Shown in pieces: positions 33,914 through 40,646 of a stretch of 43,065 nt of DNA. Under the pieces are notes generated by a model. The model searched no databases, was not told the DNA's origin, and saw only the letters and a list, made by a program, of their open reading frames with translations. The stretch covers positions 2,622-45,686 of the forward strand of contig JADFWU010000023.1 of NCBI GenBank assembly GCA_015234045.1, written 5' to 3'. The translations under genes and the position numbers were made by a program. Numbering within the stretch: position 1 is the first letter of the stretch; the number at the start of each line of letters is the position of its first letter. Source of the DNA: Magnetococcales bacterium. Its GTDB lineage: Bacteria; Pseudomonadota; Magnetococcia; Magnetococcales; JADFWU01.

Positions 33914-34595
33914 GCAGCGGCCAACCCGCTTGTATCATGCGATATTTCAACAATGGTCCTGCCATCCAGAGTACCAAATCATCGCCACCATGTGCGTAGA
34001 TGGTATCGTGATCCAGGTTCAGACGCTCTTCAGCACTGATATCATCACCAATTGCCATTGTGGTATTGGCACGACTGACGGCACCATAACCATTATCTCC
34101 ATAAGAGACCAAAACCAATGGCACCTGATCCGCAAGCAGACCGTATTCTCCTTCATCGCGCACAGTAATATCACCGGTATCGTGACGACCAAATCCCGGC
34201 TTGCTTGCATCGGCAAATCGCTTACTGACGCGGTAGTGAATGCGATTTCCCCAGGAATCCACCGCGCCCACACCCAGGTCTACCCAGGGTACGACACCCA
34301 CGGTAGTGAGGCACTGACCCTGGCTATTCCTATCCTGACGGCCATCATTATGATGCTTTTTACTCAATGATTTACAACCGTCCTGATTGTCCACGCAATC
34401 GGGGCAAGGCAACATGCCATGCACCAATGCATGTCCTGTGATCGCTTCCAAACTCTGTTCCATAGTGGTACGTGTCTGCTTCATGCGTTGGATACGCATC
34501 TGCTCTGACATCGGCACGATAATCCCGCCCATGAGCAGGCCCAGGATAATCATCACCACAGCGACTTCTATTAAGGTGAACCCCTGGTTTTTCAT
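33900..34595 (-). CDS. Prepilin-type pseudopilin (LPCPD group)
   Basis: This 231-residue prepilin starts MKNQGFTLIEVAVVMIILGL, with a leader peptidase site after the Gly. The mature part has MLPCPDCVDNQDGCK, a second cysteine cluster (QGQCLTTVG), then VPWVDLGVGAVDSWGNRIHYRV, a pattern I recall from minor prepilins of other proteobacteria, where cysteines are likely paired. A frame 86 codons longer exists, but it only mirrors the preceding gene. The ATG at 34595 has GGAGA 7 nt upstream and overlaps the stop of the preceding prepilin. The role is probably a minor tip subunit of the pilus or pseudopilus. Confidence 0.85.
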   Translation of the reverse strand: MKNQGFTLIEVAVVMIILGLLMGGIIVPMSEQMRIQRMKQTRTTMEQSLEAITGHALVHGMLPCPDCVDNQDGCKSLSKKHHNDGRQDRNSQGQCLTTVGVVPWVDLGVGAVDSWGNRIHYRVSKRFADASKPGFGRHDTGDITVRDEGEYGLLADQVPLVLVSYGDNGYGAVSRANTTMAIGDDISAEERLNLDHDTIYAHGGDDLVLWMAGPLLKYRMIQAGWPLHGAL

Positions 34596-35173
34596 AGTCC
34601 GTTCTCCACACCAGCAACAAACTGACAGCCCGAGCCATTCTGCTGGCCGGTCTTGCTTTGATTGACCGTTTTCCCTGCTGCAATCAAGTGATTGAGCGTA
34701 ATGGTGCTGCTTTTTCGATAGGAGAACCGCTCCCCTGCCCCGGATGGATCTCCAGGCCATGTTATGGTTGCTACTGACTGAGATGTTCCTTCGGCATGAA
34801 GCGTATAGTGCAACGGTTGCATGTGCCGTCCATTGAGTTGAAGCGTGCGCCAAGGCAGCGCACCATCGACAGCTTCAGTAGAATCAGCCCCGAGACAGAC
34901 ACCCTTGTGACCATCCGGCAAACCATCACCATTTTGGTCTGGGCAAGGCAATCCGCCACGCTGTTGTACGCCATCCAAACAACTGAGTATTGAGAAGGCG
35001 ATCAATGACTGCCTGGCCTCCATCAGCTTATGGGCTTGTTTGACCTTCTGGTATACATGAAGTGGTGATTGGCTGAACCGTTCCAGCATCATACCCGCAC
35101 CCACCATCACTAATACCGCTGTCACGGTGATCAGAACGACACCAGATTGACTATGGTGATGATTCTGCATCAT
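34592..35173 (-). CDS. Pilin-like protein with putative calcium loop
   Basis: This 193-residue protein has a short basic/His-rich leader, SQSG, then VVLITVTAVLVMVGAGMML, a prepilin-like hydrophobic helix, though the usual Glu at mature position 5 is absent (as in GspK and PilX types). After it comes LPCPDQNGDGLPDG, matching the DxNxDGxxD calcium-binding loop, then GVCLG and ALPWRTLQL, which parallel the next gene's LPCPD prepilin. The ATG overlaps the gspF stop by 1 base; its own stop overlaps the next start. I infer a minor pseudopilin forming a pair with the downstream prepilin. Confidence 0.75.
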   Translation of the reverse strand: MMQNHHHSQSGVVLITVTAVLVMVGAGMMLERFSQSPLHVYQKVKQAHKLMEARQSLIAFSILSCLDGVQQRGGLPCPDQNGDGLPDGHKGVCLGADSTEAVDGALPWRTLQLNGRHMQPLHYTLHAEGTSQSVATITWPGDPSGAGERFSYRKSSTITLNHLIAAGKTVNQSKTGQQNGSGCQFVAGVENGL

Positions 35174-36390
35174 CAGTACTGCAAATTACTGATGGTGTCG
35201 TAGATTGGGCCAAATACCGACACAATCACCCAGACGAGAATCACGGCGATAATCAGGGTTAAAACCGGTTCAAGAATGGTCTGTAATTTTTCAATGGTCT
35301 CACGCACATTTCGGTTGAAATACTGGCTGACATTGTGTAATGCCAATCCTAAATTACCGGATTTTTCACCCGCTTCCAGCATGCTCAACACCAGAGGCGG
35401 CAACAAGGCGCTATTGCGAAAGCTATCGGTGATCGCCCCACCCTGAGAAACCTGTTCCCGTGCTTGTTTGATTGCATTGCCAATCTTGCGATTACCCGCC
35501 AAACGCTCCCCAACTTCTAGACATTCCAACACCGTAATGCCGGATTTATACATCAAGCCAAATGCATTGGTAAAACGGGCCAAGATCAATTTTTCCAGAA
35601 TCGGACCCACCAGCCAAAGTCGAAGCGTCACGGTATCCAGCATCAATCGCGCCCGTTCATTGGTGCGGACCATACTTTGAACGACAATCGTCAGACCAAT
35701 TGGCACCGACATGACCAACCACCACCATTCAACCATGAAATCAGACAGCCAAATCAATGCAATGGTATATCCAGGCAGCGTCTGCCCCATGGATTCGATC
35801 AATTGGGTCAACTGCGGCACCAAATAGATCATGAGGAAAAAGACCAGTGTAAACACCACAACACCGAGAAATATCGGATAAAGCACTGCTTTTTTTGTTT
35901 GCGCCGCCAACTCATCTTCCCAACGCAGCGTCTCACCCAACTCTTTGAGTACATCGGGCAATTTACCTGTCCGCTCACCCATCTGAATGAGATTAATAAA
36001 AACAGGATCAAACACCGAACTATGCGCTTGCATGGCTTGGGAAAGCTGCTTACCACCCTGCATATCCTCACCAATGCTGGTAAGAATTTCCCGAAAGCGT
36101 GGATTATCCATATTCTTGGCCAACGCTTCCAAACCGGACAGCAGTGACACACCCGCCCGGCTGAGCTGTTCCATATGAAAACAGAATAAAATCAGCTCGG
36201 AACGATTTACTGGACTGTTTTTTTTCCAGGGCAGTCGAGAGGTTGGTGTCTTGCTGGCATCCCGACATTGAATCAAGATCAGTCCAAGGCGCTCAAGACG
36301 CAGTTCCAGATCATCCACATTAGCGGCATCCATACTGCCTTGAGAAATACGCCCGGAGACTCCGGCTGCTTTGTAGAGGTAGCTCGGCAT
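35173..36390 (-). CDS. Type II secretion/type IV pilus inner-membrane platform protein (GspF/PilC family)
   Basis: This 405-residue polytopic protein forms the inner-membrane platform on which the assembly ATPase acts. There are two repeated cytoplasmic domains: LFCFHMEQLSRAGVSLLSGLEAL (about 67-89) and RFTNAFGLMYKSGITVLECLEV (about 271-292), each with the GspF-type helical pattern. Three TM segments are visible (about 170-195, 220-240 and 375-400). AGGAG lies about 7 nt before the ATG, which follows the gspE-like gene by 9 bp. Whether the machine secretes proteins or builds a pilus is not decided by this gene. Confidence 0.92.
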   Translation of the reverse strand: MPSYLYKAAGVSGRISQGSMDAANVDDLELRLERLGLILIQCRDASKTPTSRLPWKKNSPVNRSELILFCFHMEQLSRAGVSLLSGLEALAKNMDNPRFREILTSIGEDMQGGKQLSQAMQAHSSVFDPVFINLIQMGERTGKLPDVLKELGETLRWEDELAAQTKKAVLYPIFLGVVVFTLVFFLMIYLVPQLTQLIESMGQTLPGYTIALIWLSDFMVEWWWLVMSVPIGLTIVVQSMVRTNERARLMLDTVTLRLWLVGPILEKLILARFTNAFGLMYKSGITVLECLEVGERLAGNRKIGNAIKQAREQVSQGGAITDSFRNSALLPPLVLSMLEAGEKSGNLGLALHNVSQYFNRNVRETIEKLQTILEPVLTLIIAVILVWVIVSVFGPIYDTISNLQY

Positions 36391-36399
36391 AGTTGGCTC

Positions 36400-39120
36400 C
36401 TACTCCAAATGTGCAGAAAGATCCAGTACCCGGCCAATCTCCTCAAGGGAGGTAGCACCATCACTCACCCAACGCAAACCATCATCCAGCAGCGTTGTTA
36501 CGCCCTTCTTTTTGGCTAAACGTCGAAACTCCCCTTTTACCGCGCCTTTGGAAATAAGATCATCAAAATCATCATCAACGATCACCGCCTCCATCACCGC
36601 CAAACGCCCTTTATAGCCAATATCATCACAAGCCGGACATCCTGTGCGTTTATAAATGGCTGTGGGTTCACCCTCTTTTATGCCTAGGATCGCCCGTTCC
36701 CGTTCGTTGGGTTCATAAGGTTGTTTACACTTGGGACAGAGACGACGCACCAAACGCTGCGCCACAATACCGATAACATTACCCGCCAGCATATCCGGTC
36801 GCGCACCGACATCCAACAACCGCGCAAAAGCACCCAGCGCTGAATTGGCATGCAGGGTTGAATAGACTTGATGACCGGTCATGGCGGCTCGAAGTGCCAT
36901 TTCCGATGTTTCTTCATCACGAATTTCACCAACCAGGATGATATCGGGATCTTGCCGCAACATGGCCCGAACACCGGTAGCAAAAGTCAGATTGACCGCC
37001 TCATTGACCTCTGACTGTAGGATGGAGCGTAACGGATACTCAACCGGGTCTTCCAGGGTCATGATATTGATGGCTTCCGCATCCAGAGAACTCATCATGG
37101 CGTACAGTGTTGTTGTCTTACCACTGCCGGTTGGACCGGTCACCAGGATGATCCCTTCAGGACGCGCCATCATTCTGGAGAGGGATCGGCGCATGGGATC
37201 GCTGAGTCCCAGATAATCCAGCGTCAATACACCTTTGGAACGATCCAAAACGCGTAAAACCAGATTTTCACCAAATGTCGTGGGCTGTACTGAAACGCGG
37301 AAATCTACGATTTGACCGCCCGTAGTCAACGAGAGGCGACCATCTTGAGGCGCACGTGATTCCGCAATATTCATCCCAGCCATCACTTTTACACGCACAA
37401 CCAACCCAGCAAAAAATCGGCTGTGCAGACTGCGGACCTGACGGAGCACGCCATCAATACGGTAACGAATTCGGATAAAACCATCCAACGGACTGATATG
37501 AATATCCGATGCACTCCGCTTTACCGCATCCGCCAGCAATGCATTCACCAATCGAACCATGGGATGACTGAATTCACCTGATCCCGCCGTGGGCAAACTG
37601 ACTTGATCAACTTCTCCCGTCTCAATTTCTCGCAGGATGCCATCCAATGACAACTCAAAGCCATAGCTTTGATCAATCGCACGAGTGACTTCACTCTCAC
37701 TGGCCAGCAAGGTATGAATGGTGATGTCCGCACCGACGCGAGCCTGTAGTTTATCCAATACCGCCATGTCCAACGTATTGGCCATAGCCACGGTCAGCGT
37801 ATTATTCTGTGGATCCCACCGAGTAGGAAATACCAAATAGCGATTGGCAAATTCTCGCGGAAGTCGGCTGATAGCCTCTGGATCAACAGTGACGTTTTTT
37901 AGATCAATACTGTCTTGACTGAGCACCTCACCCAGCAAATCCCGCATGACTGATTCCGGGACAAAGCCCAAATGAACCAGCAACTCGCCCAATGGATTAC
38001 CGGTGCGTTTCTGCTCCGCCAAGGCGATTTCCAACTGATCTTGGGTGATCATGCCTTTATCAAGCAGAAAATCACCAACCCGAATCGGTGGCCGATCTCC
38101 ACTTACTTGCGAAGCCATAGACGATTTATCTGTTTCGGAATCTATGGGTAGGAGTGCAGGCTTCTTGTCTCTACTGAACAGGTTTTGCAGCCGCTGTTTC
38201 AATCCAACAACTTCAACTTCTTGCCAAGGGTAGTGGCTCTGCGGTGGTTTTTTAAGCAGAATCTGCCCAAATAGTGTATCCAGATAATGTGCGCCCGAAA
38301 GCCCGTCAAGCCCTACTTTTCCAGCAATTTTTTCGCCTTCCAGCAATGTGAGATGCGAGGCACCGATCTGGCTATCATGCACACGATCAGCAATTGATTT
38401 CCGAATCTCTGAACAGGCCACAACGGCAACATCCAACGGCTCTTCACGCCGAACCAGACGCAAGTTGCCCAGATAGAGCCGGGATTTGTCAATTTCCTTG
38501 ATCAGCGCCGCCGCAATAACATCGGCATCTCCTTCTGGCAGTGATGCCAGACGACTGACCTGAAGATTACTGTCCTGGAATAGACTGAGCCGTACACCTC
38601 CACTGCCCGGTGTCACCAGTAACGTCCGCTTACCCGTTACACCCAACAGTTTCAAGGATAATTCAGCAATCAACGGCATGGTCCAAATACCAGCCACAGT
38701 TGCATTGATACCCTGGAGCCGATCCAGCCATTGTGTCAGTTCTTTGGGCTGGTCCAGTGCGGAAAAAAGTACCTTCTCATGACTTTCCCGACCACGCACT
38801 CTGGCTTGACTGCCTACCCGACGAAAAGGCGTATGACGAAAAGTGCGCTGTAAGCGCCGATCAAGCATGCCCTGTCGGTTTCGACCGGAAAGCAGTGGCA
38901 GGTTCTCCTGAGTAAAACTCTCTTCTGTCACATCAACCAAGACAAAAAAAGGCTTACCTTGCGGTTTTAATGCGTCAATTTCGCCGGAAAAGCGCTCCAG
39001 ACCTGCTGCATCATCTGAAAAAACGAGTGGATCACCAAAGCGATTCCCGCGCCATGGATAGACCAGAACTGATTGATCCGTTAAATAAAGAATAAATTTG
39101 GACGGCGTAAAACCAGGCAT
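36400..39120 (-). CDS. GspE/PilB-family assembly ATPase with large N-terminal extension
   Basis: This 906-residue protein is far longer than the usual 500-600. The C-terminal half is a full secretion ATPase: an MshEN/GspE N-domain (about 345-490), Walker A GPTGSGKT (662-669), the Asp box LEDPVEYP, Walker B DPDIILVGEIRD (724-735), a His box and a zinc tetracysteine (C795, C798, C828, C831). The first 320 residues resemble no GspE. They look like an alternating beta-alpha domain (RTLLVTPGSGGVRLSLFQDS at 165-184; LDVAVVACSE at 229-238) and may be a GspL/PilM-like actin-fold domain fused to the ATPase, an inference. It is the first gene of the cluster, with a candidate promoter upstream. The cluster lacks a secretin gene in this window. 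Confidence 0.9.
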   Translation of the reverse strand: MPGFTPSKFILYLTDQSVLVYPWRGNRFGDPLVFSDDAAGLERFSGEIDALKPQGKPFFVLVDVTEESFTQENLPLLSGRNRQGMLDRRLQRTFRHTPFRRVGSQARVRGRESHEKVLFSALDQPKELTQWLDRLQGINATVAGIWTMPLIAELSLKLLGVTGKRTLLVTPGSGGVRLSLFQDSNLQVSRLASLPEGDADVIAAALIKEIDKSRLYLGNLRLVRREEPLDVAVVACSEIRKSIADRVHDSQIGASHLTLLEGEKIAGKVGLDGLSGAHYLDTLFGQILLKKPPQSHYPWQEVEVVGLKQRLQNLFSRDKKPALLPIDSETDKSSMASQVSGDRPPIRVGDFLLDKGMITQDQLEIALAEQKRTGNPLGELLVHLGFVPESVMRDLLGEVLSQDSIDLKNVTVDPEAISRLPREFANRYLVFPTRWDPQNNTLTVAMANTLDMAVLDKLQARVGADITIHTLLASESEVTRAIDQSYGFELSLDGILREIETGEVDQVSLPTAGSGEFSHPMVRLVNALLADAVKRSASDIHISPLDGFIRIRYRIDGVLRQVRSLHSRFFAGLVVRVKVMAGMNIAESRAPQDGRLSLTTGGQIVDFRVSVQPTTFGENLVLRVLDRSKGVLTLDYLGLSDPMRRSLSRMMARPEGIILVTGPTGSGKTTTLYAMMSSLDAEAINIMTLEDPVEYPLRSILQSEVNEAVNLTFATGVRAMLRQDPDIILVGEIRDEETSEMALRAAMTGHQVYSTLHANSALGAFARLLDVGARPDMLAGNVIGIVAQRLVRRLCPKCKQPYEPNERERAILGIKEGEPTAIYKRTGCPACDDIGYKGRLAVMEAVIVDDDFDDLISKGAVKGEFRRLAKKKGVTTLLDDGLRWVSDGATSLEEIGRVLDLSAHLE

Positions 39121-39206
39121 GATATCCGCTCATATATAAACAGAAAAAGTGTCCCGCAACATCTGAATTGCTCTGTCACATGGAGTACAGGAGATTCGCA
39201 TCATTG

Positions 39207-39235
39207 ATGATAGCTATTTAGTACGTGTTTACCAA
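39207..39235 (-). promoter_or_regulatory. Candidate promoter of the pilus-like cluster
   Basis: On the minus strand, TTGGTA (-35, 4 of 6), a 17-bp spacer and TATCAT (-10, 5 of 6) precede the gspE-like ATG by about 85 nt. A 12-bp palindrome, atcattgatgat, overlaps the -10 box and could be an operator. Read by eye only. Confidence 0.35.
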
Positions 39236-39259
39236 CCAATAGAGAAATTCTTTTCAAAT

Positions 39260-40534
39260 TTACTCAATACGAGTGATGCGTTCACTACACAATTTTGACG
39301 GCAACAAAGCGATCAGAACCACACCCAACACCAATCCATGCGTAACCAAAATGGTGGGCAGAGAGGTATTGATCATGGCATAGGAAGGAATTGCCAACAG
39401 CGGTACAACAATTCGCAAATCTTTTTTGTGGCTGAGATTATCCAAGAAAAAAAACAGCCCGTACAACATCACACAGACAATAATAAATCCAGAATAGCCC
39501 GCATTGGCAAAACCATCGGCAAAGATATTGGCATTGGCACTCACCTCACTACTGCCATAATAGTGTGCTCCGATCAGTTTTGGCGGTGTGTTTGAAAAGG
39601 GATAGGACAGAAACAAGCTGAATGGTAACCGGTCCGAAAAATAGATCAGACCATGCTCAGAAAAATATTCAAGATATTTATAGTACAGCGATCCCGGAAC
39701 AAGAAAAATCCGCCGTACTAAAAGAGAATATAACAGTTTTCCAGTATCAGGTAGCATTTGGAAATAGGCACTTATTCCCGCTATTCCCAACGTACACGTC
39801 AGCACGATACTGAGTGCAAAACGCTCTTTGAACCATGAAACCAGACCATACAAGCCGCCCACCAAGATCAATCCAAAAAAAATAGTTTTCAATCCCGTGG
39901 TATTAAATATCAGAATCTGTACCGCAATGGTCACTGCAACCAGCCACCACTGCTTACGATACAATGCCAAAACCAATAACATGGGATTAACCACCTTGGC
40001 CAACCAAGCGACCAAGTATCCCCAACCACGCGTACTCTGCATGGTGTGCATTTCACGAAGACCATATACATCCGCAAGATCCGGGAAGTTTAAATGCAAC
40101 CCAAAGTGCCCAATCATGGCCAGCGTCATCACAATGACCAAACTGATCAACAGAAATATCAGCGAAGGCCGGGTAAGTGGCATACCACCGCGCATGAATC
40201 CAATCCAACTGCCATCCATGCGTAACAAAATAGCAAATGCAATTGATATCGCTAACAGCCCAGGCAAAGTGGACTCATCTGCCAATGGATAGAGCGCCGT
40301 AATCGGCACATAGGAAAGGGAAAACAGTAATACGACAATATACTGGGAAGGTCGCCGACAGGAGAGTGGGACCAAAAATCCCAATGTCAGCAATACACCA
40401 TATGAAGTGAGCTGATCAATCACCGAAACAGAATGGAAATGAAAACCCGCCCAACCTGATTGCGCCACAACCAGATAGTTCTGCTCCAAACCGATGCGAT
40501 AAATCAACAGTACGCTCAGGTAGATATAACGCAA
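39260..40534 (-). CDS. Polytopic membrane protein, O-antigen/exopolysaccharide polymerase-like (Wzy type)
   Basis: This 424-residue protein has roughly ten to twelve hydrophobic helices and one larger periplasmic-type loop with aromatic and Gly residues (LIGAHYYGSSEVSANANIFADGFANAGYSG). That layout is typical of Wzy-like polymerases that join O-antigen or exopolysaccharide repeats, with the N-A-N-ADGFANAG loop as in oligosaccharide repeat-unit polymerases. Sequence similarity in this class is weak, so other polytopic families remain possible. No ATG, GTG or TTG lies upstream in frame before a stop; the only start is TTG 40534, which has GGAG 8 nt upstream. No glycosyltransferase genes are adjacent in the window. 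Confidence 0.65.
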   Translation of the reverse strand: MRYIYLSVLLIYRIGLEQNYLVVAQSGWAGFHFHSVSVIDQLTSYGVLLTLGFLVPLSCRRPSQYIVVLLFSLSYVPITALYPLADESTLPGLLAISIAFAILLRMDGSWIGFMRGGMPLTRPSLIFLLISLVIVMTLAMIGHFGLHLNFPDLADVYGLREMHTMQSTRGWGYLVAWLAKVVNPMLLVLALYRKQWWLVAVTIAVQILIFNTTGLKTIFFGLILVGGLYGLVSWFKERFALSIVLTCTLGIAGISAYFQMLPDTGKLLYSLLVRRIFLVPGSLYYKYLEYFSEHGLIYFSDRLPFSLFLSYPFSNTPPKLIGAHYYGSSEVSANANIFADGFANAGYSGFIIVCVMLYGLFFFLDNLSHKKDLRIVVPLLAIPSYAMINTSLPTILVTHGLVLGVVLIALLPSKLCSERITRIE

Positions 40535-40590
40535 AGACCACGCTCCAAACTGTATTGAGTTTCCAAGCGTATAGTACCGTTCATTCCGCC

Positions 40591-40623
40591 AAAAAAAAAG
40601 CCGGCCCCCAAGAAAGGACCGGC
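40591..40623 (-). terminator. Intrinsic terminator of the citrate-lyase-like gene
   Basis: On the minus strand, GCCGGTCC and GGGGCCGGC form a G+C-rich stem with one mismatch and run into nine Ts. It lies about 25 bp after the stop of the citrate-lyase-like gene. Confidence 0.9.
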
Positions 40624-40646
40624 AATTTCTTTAAACTATAACAAAC

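Noticed and set aside
34596-34853. 86-codon N-terminal extension of the LPCPD prepilin
   Set aside because: It lies wholly within the preceding pilin-like gene in another frame, is Arg/Ser/Cys-rich, and the internal ATG has a good ribosome binding site followed by a prepilin leader.
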